Shown here piece after piece: positions 54,371 through 63,799 of a stretch of DNA of 64,000 nt. The position numbers were made by a program, and so were the translations under genes. The number at the start of each line of letters is the position of its first letter. The first letter of the stretch is position 1. The notes beneath the pieces were generated by a model. That model was not told where the DNA came from, searched no databases, and saw only the letters and a program-made list of their open reading frames with translations. The DNA is from an uncultured Lachnospiraceae bacterium (lineage in GTDB: Bacteria > Bacillota > Clostridia > Lachnospirales > Lachnospiraceae), in the NCBI GenBank assembly GCA_947089905.1, contig CAMUMG010000001.1, forward strand, positions 434,001-498,000, written 5' to 3'.

Positions 54371-55405
54371 TTAATTGTTGAATGAAGCAGGATTATTCCA
54401 TGACTCTTCTAACTTTTGATAAAATTCTGTGGATTGGAATTTTTCAAATCTTTCTATATTTTTTCTATTTACTCGTAATGGCATTCCTTTCATATTAACC
54501 AAAAATCCTTCCATATACTTTACAAGTTCCAATATCATATCATAACTTGCAACACATTCTTCCCATTCACTTTTTGGATATACTTTTAAAGCCTCCTCCC
54601 AGTCAGTAAATACGGGAAGCCAAACACTGCGGTTATTATTATCCATTACCGTTGCAAATGTTACTTCACTTCCCTCTTTTATAATCCAAGCTTCCCCTTG
54701 TTTTTGTGTATCCATGTCTGGAGTTAATTTTATTGGGATTAAGAATTTTGTATGAATAATACAATACATCATTCTGGCTTCTAACATCTGTAAAAGCTTT
54801 TTATTTTCTTCAAAATCATCTTTTGAATATAATATTTGTAAAAATTGTAAAATAGCAAAATTTGTTTCTGGATTCATAATTGGTATTTCTTCTTTTGTAT
54901 AATTTGAAAAATCTGGATCAGGAAAAACATCACAACGATTAACTGGTAAACGATATTGTCCATTATCTAAGTATAAAATCTTTATTCCAAGTCGATAAAG
55001 AAGTTCAAACTCCTCTTTAATCTGCTCATTGCGAAGCTGTTTTAACGTGATCTTTATTTTTTGTTGTTCATAATGATTTACTGCTGCTTCTGCATATTCC
55101 TTTTTAGAAAAAATCCATCCAAATCCGCCATTATCAATATTTGGATAATGGGTAACTTTATTATAGGCTATAAACATTTCATGCCCTGCTTTAAATTTCT
55201 CTATAATAATTCGATAAAAATTTTTTATCTTTTTGTCACAGTCAATTTCATCCATCTCTTCAAGAGGATTCGTCTTTAATTTTGCTGCAACTGCACATAA
55301 AAAAGCTAGTTCTTGAATTTCTAAACAGTGCAGGGCACCGTCTGAACCATCCTCTAAAAAAATAAATTGATTTATGAGTTCATTTTTTCTCTTTTCTGTC
55401 AGCAT
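54371..55405 (-). CDS. SseB N-terminal-domain protein
   Basis: 344 residues from the ATG after GAGG. The C-terminal third (about 225-340) reads like the SseB N-terminal domain: GSEVTFATVMDNNNRSVWLP, VFTDWEEALKVYPKSEW and GMPLRVNRKNIERF. The N-terminal two thirds are not recognised: helical, with GGFGWIFSKKEYAEAA and a Pro/Asp-rich stretch NRCDVFPDPDFSNYT. No membrane segment. SseB domains occur in many hypothetical proteins and the function is not established here. Confidence 0.7.
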   Translation of the reverse strand: MLTEKRKNELINQFIFLEDGSDGALHCLEIQELAFLCAVAAKLKTNPLEEMDEIDCDKKIKNFYRIIIEKFKAGHEMFIAYNKVTHYPNIDNGGFGWIFSKKEYAEAAVNHYEQQKIKITLKQLRNEQIKEEFELLYRLGIKILYLDNGQYRLPVNRCDVFPDPDFSNYTKEEIPIMNPETNFAILQFLQILYSKDDFEENKKLLQMLEARMMYCIIHTKFLIPIKLTPDMDTQKQGEAWIIKEGSEVTFATVMDNNNRSVWLPVFTDWEEALKVYPKSEWEECVASYDMILELVKYMEGFLVNMKGMPLRVNRKNIERFEKFQSTEFYQKLEESWNNPASFNN

Positions 55406-55502
55406 CCTTTTCCTCACTTCCATGCTCTAAATTTGTTGTATGCCACTTTTCTAAATTTTTTTGACATACGCCCATTTTAACATAAAAGCTGGAAAATAGC
55501 TA

Positions 55503-56360
55503 CTATCTATCTATTACTTTTAAATGTTTCAAAGAAAGATCTAAAATTTTGGCAGAATGAGTAAGTGCTCCACTTGAAATAAAATCTACACCACTGTTTA
55601 TAATAGAAGGAATCATTTCCTTTGTTACATTTCCAGAACACTCTGTTTGAGCTCTTCCTGCAATATAATCAACTGCCTCTTTCATTTTTTGTGCAGTCAT
55701 ATTGTCTAACATAATAATATCTGCTCCTGCTTCTACTGCCTCTTTTACCATAGAAAGATCCTCTACTTCTATTTCAATCTTCCTAACAAAAGGAGCATAA
55801 GCTCTTGCCATGTCAACCGCCTTTTTGATTCCTCCAGCAGCATCGATATGATTATCTTTTAGTAAAATTCCGTCTGAAAGATTATAACGGTGGTTACTTG
55901 CTCCCCCTACTTTTACCGCATATTTTTCAAAAATTCTCATATTAGGTGTAGTCTTTCTAGTATCTAATAAAGTGGTCTTTGTCCCTTCTAAAAGTTTTAC
56001 TATCTCTCTTGTATAGGTTGCAATTCCACTCATTCGCTGTAAATAATTTAGTGCAGTACGTTCCCCTGATAATAATACTCTGACATCACCTGTAATTACT
56101 CCTATATTTTGTCCTTTTTCTACTTCGTCACCATCTTTACAGAAAAATTTTACTTGCGTCATTTCATCTAGCAATTTAAAAACACGTTCAAATACAAAAA
56201 GCCCTGCAATAACACCATCTGCTTTTGCTATTAATTGTACACTTCCTTGCTTTTTTTCTGGCATTACTGCATTTGTTGAACAATCTTCACTAGTAATATC
56301 TTCTCTTAATGCCTGTAAGATCAAGGGATCTGCATTTAATCTCATCGTAATTTCATTCAT
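55503..56360 (-). CDS. nadC: Nicotinate-nucleotide pyrophosphorylase (quinolinate phosphoribosyltransferase)
   Basis: 285 residues. Motifs: LQRMSGIATYTREIV, TTLLDTRKTTPNMR and GGASNHRYNLSDGILLKDNH, followed by IEIEVEDL and ADIIMLDNM at the barrel end. It makes nicotinate mononucleotide from quinolinate and PRPP. Last gene of nadA-nadB-nadC. Confidence 0.97.
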   Translation of the reverse strand: MNEITMRLNADPLILQALREDITSEDCSTNAVMPEKKQGSVQLIAKADGVIAGLFVFERVFKLLDEMTQVKFFCKDGDEVEKGQNIGVITGDVRVLLSGERTALNYLQRMSGIATYTREIVKLLEGTKTTLLDTRKTTPNMRIFEKYAVKVGGASNHRYNLSDGILLKDNHIDAAGGIKKAVDMARAYAPFVRKIEIEVEDLSMVKEAVEAGADIIMLDNMTAQKMKEAVDYIAGRAQTECSGNVTKEMIPSIINSGVDFISSGALTHSAKILDLSLKHLKVIDR

Positions 56361-56384
56361 TTTTTCCTCATTTCTGCACGCTTT

Positions 56385-57554
56385 TTAGTAATGTGCCTCT
56401 TTATTTGCTTTGATATTCTCTGCTGCCCGTTTGGCAAAGACCAAACTTTCCAATAAAGAATTACTTGCTAAACGATTTGCTCCATGCACACCATTACAAC
56501 TTGTTTCTCCAACCGCATATAATCTCTCCATTGATGTATGGCTCATAGAATCTACCCAAATTCCCCCCATAAAATAATGCTGTGCTGGTACAACAGGGAT
56601 GTTTTCTTTTCTTACATCATATCCTTTTTCTAAACAATGTGTATAGATATTTGGGAAGTGTTTCAAAATAACTTCTTCTGGAATTTCTTTCATAGAAAGC
56701 CAAACAAATGGCATATTATCTTTTTCCATCTGTTTATAAATTGCCTCTGTCACTATATCTCTTGGCAATAATTCATCAATAAACCGTTCCATTTTGGCAT
56801 TATATAACTTTGCTCCTTCTCCTCTTACAGATTCCGATATCAAAAAGCGACGTCCACTTTCTTTTGAATATAAAGTTGTAGGATGAATTTGCACATAATT
56901 TAGATTTTCTAGCCGTACTCTATATCGTTTTGCCAATGTGATAGAATCTCCTGTCAAATGTCTGTAATTTGTTGAATGTTCATATAATCCTCCAATTCCT
57001 CCTGTCGCAAGTACAGTCTGATCGGCAAAGATTTCTTCTTCTTTTTTTTCCTTTGTCATACAGACAATTCCCTGACACTGTTCTTTTTCTATCATCCAAT
57101 CGATCATAGTTGTATTAGAAAGTATTTTTATATTAGGGCGTCTTTTCACTTCCTCTAATAATTTACTTGTAATTTCTTTTCCTGTAATATCCTCATGATA
57201 CAAAATTCTTGGTTTTGAATGTGCTCCTTCTCTTGTATATAATAATTTTCCGTCTTTTGATGCAAATTCTACTCCAAAATCAACCAGTTCTTCAATCACT
57301 TTTTGGGACGAACGAATCATAATATCTACGGATTCTTTTCGGTTTTCATAGTGACCTGCCCGCATGGTATCTTCAAAATAACTGTCATAGTCCTTCTCAT
57401 CTCTTAACACACATATTCCGCCCTGTGCTAAAAATGAATCGCTCTCTTCTGGCTCTTTTTTGCTGATCATAAGAACAGACATCGTTTTTGGAAGATGTAA
57501 CGCACAAAACAGACCCCCTACACCAGTTCCAACAATGACAACTTCTGTTTTCAT
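56385..57554 (-). CDS. nadB: L-aspartate oxidase
   Basis: 389 residues from the ATG after AGAGGAAAA. FAD Rossmann motif VVIVGTGVGGLFCALHL at the N-terminus. Succinate-dehydrogenase-type flavoprotein segments SFLAQGGICV, LATGGIGGLYEHSTN and VPAQHYFMGGIWVD are present. It oxidises aspartate to iminoaspartate for NadA. The protein stops after the FAD and capping domains (EAHY); the C-terminal helical domain of NadB enzymes of about 530 residues is absent. Confidence 0.94.
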   Translation of the reverse strand: MKTEVVIVGTGVGGLFCALHLPKTMSVLMISKKEPEESDSFLAQGGICVLRDEKDYDSYFEDTMRAGHYENRKESVDIMIRSSQKVIEELVDFGVEFASKDGKLLYTREGAHSKPRILYHEDITGKEITSKLLEEVKRRPNIKILSNTTMIDWMIEKEQCQGIVCMTKEKKEEEIFADQTVLATGGIGGLYEHSTNYRHLTGDSITLAKRYRVRLENLNYVQIHPTTLYSKESGRRFLISESVRGEGAKLYNAKMERFIDELLPRDIVTEAIYKQMEKDNMPFVWLSMKEIPEEVILKHFPNIYTHCLEKGYDVRKENIPVVPAQHYFMGGIWVDSMSHTSMERLYAVGETSCNGVHGANRLASNSLLESLVFAKRAAENIKANKEAHY

Positions 57555-57576
57555 CTCTTTTTCCTCTTTCATCAAT

Positions 57577-58506
57577 CTAGGAAGTCTTTTTTTGTATTAC
57601 TTTTCCAAGGCGAAGCATCTCATCTAAAGGATATTTTGCTTTTTCCTCCAGCTCTTTTGAAACCTCCACTTGTCCTGTTTCATCCCTTAGACAATCCCTT
57701 ACCTTTTCTAAAGTAATTTTCTTCATATCTGTACAAAGTAATTGATTTGAAATTAAATAGAACTCTTTATCCGGATTTTTTCTTTTTAATTCAAACAATA
57801 CTCCACCCTCTGTTCCAATCAAATACTGTTTTGCATGATTTAAAGTGGCATATTCAATAATTCCTAAAGTGCTTCCAACATAATCTGCTAATTTTACTAC
57901 CTCAGGCAAACATTCTGGATGGACTAATACTTTAGCATCTGGATATGTTTTTTTTGCTAAAAGCACATCTTTTACAGAAAGTTCTTTATGTATTGGACAA
58001 AATCCATCATTTACAATAATATTCTTTTCTGGAACTTGTTTTGCAACATAGTGTCCAAGGTTTGCATCAGGAATAAAATAAATTTCTGAATTTGGAAGAG
58101 CCTTTACAATGGCAACTGCATTCGAGGAGGTAACACAGATATCTGCATACTGCTTTAACTGTGCACTCGAATTGATATAACACACTACTGCAAGATTAGG
58201 ATATTTCTCTCTCATCTGTTTAATCTTTTCCACACTTGCCATATGTGCCATTGGGCAATCTGCCTGTGGTTCTGGAAGAAGTACCTTTTTTTCTGGATTT
58301 AATATTTTTGCACTCTCTCCCATAAAAGAAACGCCACAAAATACAAGAATTGAGTGCTTTGTTTCTTTTGCAAGTTTGCTTAAATAAAAGGAATCTCCTA
58401 TTGCATCTGCGATTTCCTGAACTTCCTTTGGTGTATAATAATGTGCTAAGATCACTGCATTTTTTTCTCGTTTTAAACGAGAAATTTCTTCTTTTAATTG
58501 TTCCAT
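57577..58506 (-). CDS. nadA: Quinolinate synthase A
   Basis: 309 residues, the usual length. Likely [4Fe-4S] ligands C84 (ADCPMA), C170 (DGFCPIH) and C258 (QLLCTDM), spaced as in structurally known NadA. Other motifs: VILAHYYTPKEVQEIAD and FIPDANLGHYVA. It condenses iminoaspartate with dihydroxyacetone phosphate to quinolinate. First gene of nadABC. Confidence 0.97.
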   Translation of the reverse strand: MEQLKEEISRLKREKNAVILAHYYTPKEVQEIADAIGDSFYLSKLAKETKHSILVFCGVSFMGESAKILNPEKKVLLPEPQADCPMAHMASVEKIKQMREKYPNLAVVCYINSSAQLKQYADICVTSSNAVAIVKALPNSEIYFIPDANLGHYVAKQVPEKNIIVNDGFCPIHKELSVKDVLLAKKTYPDAKVLVHPECLPEVVKLADYVGSTLGIIEYATLNHAKQYLIGTEGGVLFELKRKNPDKEFYLISNQLLCTDMKKITLEKVRDCLRDETGQVEVSKELEEKAKYPLDEMLRLGKVIQKKTS

Positions 58507-58562
58507 TTAGCTTATCTCCCTTTTTGCCATACATAAAGTGTTTTCTTTTATTTCTCGTGCAA

Positions 58563-58591
58563 AGTATAACATAAACTTTTACTGTTGACAA
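58563..58591 (-). promoter_or_regulatory. Promoter of nadABC
   Basis: -35 TTGTCA (58586-58591), 17-base spacer, -10 TATACT (58563-58568) on the minus strand. A partly palindromic ACAGCTGTC-TT-GTCAACAGT overlaps and extends upstream of the -35 and might bind a NAD-pathway repressor such as NiaR; no niaR gene is in the window. Confidence 0.65.
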
Positions 58592-58616
58592 GACAGCTGT
58601 AAGGATTTTATGTAAT

Positions 58617-58652
58617 AAAAAAGCCGAAAGAAAATTCCTTTCCCTTTCGGCT
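58617..58652 (-). terminator. Terminator of rpsO
   Basis: A 9-base stem AGCCGAAAG/CTTTCGGCT followed on the minus strand by six U. It starts 20 bases after the rpsO stop. Confidence 0.88.
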
Positions 58653-58671
58653 AAATCTTTTAGATATTCTT

Positions 58672-58938
58672 TTACTTTCTTAATCCTAGACTTTCGATCA
58701 ACTTACGATATCCTTCCAGATCCTTCTTCTTTAAATATTCCAGTAAACCACGTCTTTGTCCTACCATTTTTAAAAGACCACGTCTGGAATGATGATCCTT
58801 GGCATTATTCTTTAAATGCTCAGTCAATTCTGTGATTCTTGCGGTTAAAAGTGCAATCTGAACTTCAGGAGAACCTGTATCTTGTGGATTCTTTCCATAC
58901 TTTGAAATAATTTCTTGCTTCTTTTCACTGCTGATCAT
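58672..58938 (-). CDS. rpsO: 30S ribosomal protein S15
   Basis: 88 residues, the standard length, from the ATG behind GGAGG. S15 signatures: [34 protein letters not shown] and [15 protein letters not shown]. Binds 16S rRNA in the central domain. In many bacteria rpsO is immediately before pnp; here nadABC and an SseB gene come between. Confidence 0.97.
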   Translation of the reverse strand: MISSEKKQEIISKYGKNPQDTGSPEVQIALLTARITELTEHLKNNAKDHHSRRGLLKMVGQRRGLLEYLKKKDLEGYRKLIESLGLRK

Positions 58939-58944
58939 AGCAAA

Positions 58945-59037
58945 TATCCTCCATTCTTTGATTAAACACCATATACTAAGCACAGGCTGGAGAATCCTTA
59001 TGCTGAGTATTGGCTTTTGAAATACTACATCTTTTCT
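58945..59037 (-). promoter_or_regulatory. Structured rpsO leader (possible S15 autoregulation)
   Basis: The leader can form AGTATT/AATACT and a second hairpin with AGCA..AGG against CCT..TGCT, just before the ribosome site. S15 commonly represses its own translation through such leaders, with different folds in different phyla. The assignment is by position and local pairing only. Confidence 0.4.
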
Positions 59038-59066
59038 ATTTTACCATAAAGAAAATCAAATGTAAA
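59038..59066 (-). promoter_or_regulatory. Promoter of rpsO
   Basis: -35 TTTACA (59061-59066), 17-base spacer, -10 TAAAAT (59038-59043) on the minus strand, about 100 bases before rpsO. Confidence 0.65.
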
Positions 59067-59120
59067 GAGATTTTTGTATTCTATCCATGACAAACACATA
59101 AAGGTATATGAATATATTCT

Positions 59121-60845
59121 TTATTCATCTTTTTCAATTGCCGCTTTTCTGCTGTTAATCTTTCGGATTATTTCCATATCAAATTTTGGAATCCTATTAT
59201 AAGTATATAACCCATTCACTTCCTGTTCCACATCATATAGTTGTGTATAGCAGAAACCAAACATCCTTGGATTATCCAAAAGCACGTCTGTCAGCCGTTG
59301 ATATCGCTCAAGGTATTGCTCCAGTGTCTTAGGACTATCTCCATATCCCCATGTATTCTCCTTGTTTTTTTGATCAACATTCCATTTGATTCCACCATAC
59401 TCACTGATAAAAACGGGTATCCCAAAAACTGGTTCCTGCCTGCTGGGATGGTTATCTAAAAGTTTTCCGCCCTGTGCAAAATCCCGATAGTGTTCTGCAA
59501 AAACATCTGCATCCTGTTCATAATCATGCAGGTCGTAAATATCGGTCAGCACATGGAAATTACCGCTTGTATCAATGCAGGGACGAGTCGTGTCATACTG
59601 TTTTGTCATCAGATAGGTAATGCGGAGGAGATCATCGTCTTGCTTCCTGCCATTACAATCCCATGTTTCATTAAAAGGACACCATCCAACAATTGCAGGG
59701 TGGTTGAAATCCCGCTCTAACACTTCCATCCACTCTGGCAGAAAATGTTTCAATCCATCTGGACGGCTATGGTCAAGTCCCCAGTTTGCCTGTTCACCCC
59801 ATACTATGTACCCCAGTCTGTCGCAGTGATACAGAAATCGCTCTTCAAATACCTTCTCATGTAACCTCGCACCATTAAAACCTGCCTCTAGTGACAGTTT
59901 GATATCCTGCACCAGTGCCTCATCAGAAGGTGCCGTATAAATACCGTCTGGATAGAATCCCTGATCTAGTACAAGACGCTGAAAAACTGTCTTTCCATTG
60001 ATCAACACTTTTTCCCCATCAATAGAAATCTCCCTCATACCGAAATAACTATTTACAATATCTTCTCCAAAATAGAGCTTTAGATCATATAAACGTCCAT
60101 TGCCCGCCTCCCATAAGTGTAGTTTTGACAGTGGAATTTTTAAGAACCCATTGCCGGAAATGACTTCTGTTTCCGCACTGCCACAGAAGGTATTTTCATA
60201 ATAAGCTTCTGCACGCAAAATTTTACTTCCCCTCGTGCACGCTTTTACTGTCAATGCAGCTTCTGTAATATTGGGATAAAGCTGTATGCCCACAATATAA
60301 TCGGTCGGGACAAATTCCAGCCAGACGGTCTGCCAGATTCCCGTTGTCCTAGTGTACTCACAGCCGAAGGAGTGGAACAACATGCTCTGTTTTCCCTTGC
60401 ATTGCTTTCCACTTCTCTGATCATCAAAAGCATATACTGTCACACGGTTTTCTCCCGTTACTACTGAATCAGTAATGTCAAATCGAAAAGAAGCATAGCC
60501 ACCCTTATGAGCACCGACCTTTTTACCATTAATCCATACACGACATTCATAATCCACTGCTCCAAAATGTAGCAAAACACGTCCATTCCTTTGACTGTCC
60601 GACAATTCAAAGGTTCTCAAATACCACACAGCAGGAATAAAATCCTTATAACCAATACCACTCAGTTCACTTTCCGGGCAAAAAGGCACTATGATTTTCT
60701 TATCAAGTCTTTCTTCCTCAAAAATTTTCCTGGCTATTCCGCTATTGCCAAAATCAAAAGCGAAATCCCATTCCCCATTTAAATTCATCCAATTTTCACG
60801 TCTCATTTGAGGCTTAGGATGTTCACATCTAGGTATATTGTTCAT
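59121..60845 (-). CDS. Glycoside hydrolase family 2 protein
   Basis: 574 residues from the ATG behind AAAGGAGG. The N-terminal sugar-binding domain starts MNNIPRCEHPKPQMRRENW with NLNGEWDFAFD; an Ig-like middle domain follows, then the TIM barrel with acid/base N392-E393 in GWCPFNETWD and nucleophile E482 in PVFISEYGG. No signal peptide, so cytoplasmic. Domain pattern fits short GH2 enzymes (beta-glucuronidase/galactosidase-like); substrate unresolved. Base composition is clearly higher in GC than the flanks, suggesting later acquisition. Confidence 0.9.
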   Translation of the reverse strand: MNNIPRCEHPKPQMRRENWMNLNGEWDFAFDFGNSGIARKIFEEERLDKKIIVPFCPESELSGIGYKDFIPAVWYLRTFELSDSQRNGRVLLHFGAVDYECRVWINGKKVGAHKGGYASFRFDITDSVVTGENRVTVYAFDDQRSGKQCKGKQSMLFHSFGCEYTRTTGIWQTVWLEFVPTDYIVGIQLYPNITEAALTVKACTRGSKILRAEAYYENTFCGSAETEVISGNGFLKIPLSKLHLWEAGNGRLYDLKLYFGEDIVNSYFGMREISIDGEKVLINGKTVFQRLVLDQGFYPDGIYTAPSDEALVQDIKLSLEAGFNGARLHEKVFEERFLYHCDRLGYIVWGEQANWGLDHSRPDGLKHFLPEWMEVLERDFNHPAIVGWCPFNETWDCNGRKQDDDLLRITYLMTKQYDTTRPCIDTSGNFHVLTDIYDLHDYEQDADVFAEHYRDFAQGGKLLDNHPSRQEPVFGIPVFISEYGGIKWNVDQKNKENTWGYGDSPKTLEQYLERYQRLTDVLLDNPRMFGFCYTQLYDVEQEVNGLYTYNRIPKFDMEIIRKINSRKAAIEKDE

Positions 60846-60973
60846 ATATTTTACCTCCTTTATATATATTATAATTACTAAATTCAGAAATTTAATAGAA
60901 AAATGCTTACTATCCATGACAAAGGTCTTTTCTTCATTATAACAAATAATCGAAGATTTTGTTCACACTTTAT

Positions 60974-63799
60974 TTACTTATGCGTTTGTCGCGATATTCT
61001 ACCTAATCCAATACTGATTATAATTCCCAAAAGTGTAAGTAACATTCCTAACTTTATTCCCGGAGTAGTATATTTTAATACAATCTCATGTTCTCCTTTT
61101 GTAAGAGGAAGTGCCATATACATTATATTTGCCTTATAAAGTTTCTCTTCCTTTCCATCTACAAATGCCTTCCAACCCTTTGAATAGGGAATGGAAAGAC
61201 ATAAAATTTTTCTCTCTTGTAGCGAAATAGTGCCTGTAATCGTATTTGTAGCATAAGAGCGTTTTGTTTTATGCAGATTTATATTCTCAAGAACAGACTC
61301 TTTTCGTAGTTCTATCTTTTTTTCATAATCATCCATTGGCTGGCATACTATTTCTATGCTGTCATAAGTATATATTCCCACTTCAGGAAATCGTATTGTA
61401 ACTGCCTTTTTCGCAGTTTTACTATAACCAAGATTTGCAATAAAATTATGTCTATTCGAAAACCAAGAATGTTTAGGAGTTTTATAAGATAATTCTTTAT
61501 GGGTATACACTTTATCTGTTGTTACTGCTTTTATATCAAAAACCAGTTTTTTTGCACCTTCAAAATATTTATCTTTTTTTAAAAGTCTATTCTGCTGCTT
61601 TTTGGATAAAGCTTCAAAATCTTCCTTTGTATATAAATCTAAGGGATCAATTCTAGTATCCTCATTATAGAGAGAAAGTTCTGAAACAGGAGTATAATTT
61701 AAACCTTTGATATATAAATAAGTTTCTGCATTCTCTTTTCCTTGAAAACTTAATGTAATACCTGAATTTTTTTTGGTTATAATAAAAGAATGATCCTTGT
61801 TTGTAATGTTTTTACTGCGACATTTTAATTTATAGTTTATATTCTCTGTAGTATAAATCACTTTGCCATTTTCAAAAGTATCGATAGGTTCTTCTAAAAG
61901 AATACTATTAAAAATTGCTTCCTGTTTTTGTATGGCATCTATTTCTTCCACATCTTTTGGAAGAAGATAGGAGGAATACGTATATCCAAGAGGAAGTTCA
62001 TAATTATTAATATATACTGTATAATTACTTTTTTCAGACAGATTTTTGGGTGTAATTTTCGTATAACCATATGGAATATATAAATCTGCTTTTTCTTTAT
62101 TTAAAGTGACATAATATTTTACTCCTGCAAGAGTATTTAATATAGCTCTTTCATCTAGTTCTTTATAGTTAAAGGTGGTATTTTCCAGTAAACTAAAGGT
62201 ATTAAAAAAGTCTGTTATAGTCCCATTTGAAAGACTCCAGTAATATTGTGTACTTGATAATCCATTTATAAGTGTTGCATTTCTTGTAATTTTACTTCCA
62301 GAATAACGATAGAAATCCGTATTTTTTTCGGCAATAGAGGCAAGAATAGTTCCTTCCGTATTTTTAAGTTTAGAGTCTATTTTGTCTATATCAACAAATT
62401 CAGAAGTATAATTTTCATATTTTGGTGAATAGGCATAATAAGCATTTGCAGCTATACTTAACAACACAGACATCAACAAAAGAATCTCTTTATATTTCTT
62501 TAACCGTTTCTCTGATAAAATGATTACAAAAAGAGTTACTATTATAATGAAAAGAGAGGTATTAAAGTTATTAGAATGTGTACCATAAAAGAATCTGCTT
62601 GCAATCGCATAAATGCCAGTCAAAGAAATTAAAATAACAGCCTCTTTTTTGGAAATAGAAATTAATTCTTTCCACATAATTATAATAATATATCCTATCA
62701 TCATCGAATATGCCCATATCCATCGATTTGTAACATAGGAAAATCCATTGAATATATGTCCTGCTAAGGGAAGTAAGGTAAATATAGTTAAGATTATAAA
62801 AGCGATTTTTAAAGTCGTGTTTTTTCTTTGTTTTATAAACAACATAAATATAGCTGGAAGTGAAATAGCACCATAGCCAAATCTTGTCCAAAAGCCAGGT
62901 GTTGAATAGGTTATAAAACTACTTAAAAACTTCTCATAATATTCTCTTGGATATAAAAAATCATATATATAACTGCTTTTGGATCTTGCATCACTAAAAA
63001 AGAAAAGTATTACAGGTAGTAAGATCACTGCACTTAAAAGAATTCCAATACCAGAATATAGACCTATTATACATATATTTTTAAGTATCTTTTTAATATT
63101 TTTTTTATATATACTTATCAATCTTAAAATGACATACATTATAGTAAGAAGAACCAGTGTATATAAAAAATAAAAATTGCTAATTGCGGATACAAATACT
63201 GAAACAATAAAAAGTTTTGGCTTTTTTTCATTTAATATTTTCTCAATACCTGTAAATAATAAGGGCAGATAGATCATCGGATTTATAAAATAAGGGTGTC
63301 TTATGGCAGCAAATAGTGTAAAGGAACAAAATATATAAATAAAAGTTCCTGCAAGGAATGAACTATTTGTACCTTTCTTTCTATATCTACAATAATATAA
63401 AAAACTTCCTCCTGCGAGATAAAGACGTATTAGAATAAGTATACTATAAAAATATGGCATACTAGAAGTTGAAAAAAATACTGAAAATAAATTAAGTGGA
63501 TCCCCAATTACATAATAATGTAAGGTTGATAAAATATCAGAACCATAACCTATACTGAAACTATAACTAGGTATAGCAAAAGAATGATTTATAAATATAT
63601 TAGAAAAAATATCTTTGAGCCATGCTGAATAGTATAAAAGGGCTTTATAATGTTGATCCCATCCATCCATTCTCCATATAAAGGATTTTCCCCTCATAAA
63701 AAAATATTGGTATACTAAAAAAATCATACTAATGAATAATATACTATATAAAATAAAAATGTTTTGAAAGTATTTCTTCATTAATTTATTATTTAACAT
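60974..63799 (-). CDS. YfhO-family integral membrane protein
   Basis: 941 residues from an ATG at 63799 preceded by GAGGTGGG and overlapping the end of the glycosyltransferase gene. About 12-14 membrane helices fill the first half, with the early RMDGWDQHYKALLYY loop typical of GT-C-like YfhO proteins. A large extracytoplasmic domain follows and a last helix near the end (TTPGIKLGMLLTLLGIIISIG). YfhO proteins help glycosylate lipoteichoic acid or other envelope polymers, working with a GtrB-like lipid-sugar synthase such as the one just upstream. Confidence 0.88.
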   Translation of the reverse strand: MLNNKLMKKYFQNIFILYSILFISMIFLVYQYFFMRGKSFIWRMDGWDQHYKALLYYSAWLKDIFSNIFINHSFAIPSYSFSIGYGSDILSTLHYYVIGDPLNLFSVFFSTSSMPYFYSILILIRLYLAGGSFLYYCRYRKKGTNSSFLAGTFIYIFCSFTLFAAIRHPYFINPMIYLPLLFTGIEKILNEKKPKLFIVSVFVSAISNFYFLYTLVLLTIMYVILRLISIYKKNIKKILKNICIIGLYSGIGILLSAVILLPVILFFFSDARSKSSYIYDFLYPREYYEKFLSSFITYSTPGFWTRFGYGAISLPAIFMLFIKQRKNTTLKIAFIILTIFTLLPLAGHIFNGFSYVTNRWIWAYSMMIGYIIIIMWKELISISKKEAVILISLTGIYAIASRFFYGTHSNNFNTSLFIIIVTLFVIILSEKRLKKYKEILLLMSVLLSIAANAYYAYSPKYENYTSEFVDIDKIDSKLKNTEGTILASIAEKNTDFYRYSGSKITRNATLINGLSSTQYYWSLSNGTITDFFNTFSLLENTTFNYKELDERAILNTLAGVKYYVTLNKEKADLYIPYGYTKITPKNLSEKSNYTVYINNYELPLGYTYSSYLLPKDVEEIDAIQKQEAIFNSILLEEPIDTFENGKVIYTTENINYKLKCRSKNITNKDHSFIITKKNSGITLSFQGKENAETYLYIKGLNYTPVSELSLYNEDTRIDPLDLYTKEDFEALSKKQQNRLLKKDKYFEGAKKLVFDIKAVTTDKVYTHKELSYKTPKHSWFSNRHNFIANLGYSKTAKKAVTIRFPEVGIYTYDSIEIVCQPMDDYEKKIELRKESVLENINLHKTKRSYATNTITGTISLQERKILCLSIPYSKGWKAFVDGKEEKLYKANIMYMALPLTKGEHEIVLKYTTPGIKLGMLLTLLGIIISIGLGRISRQTHK

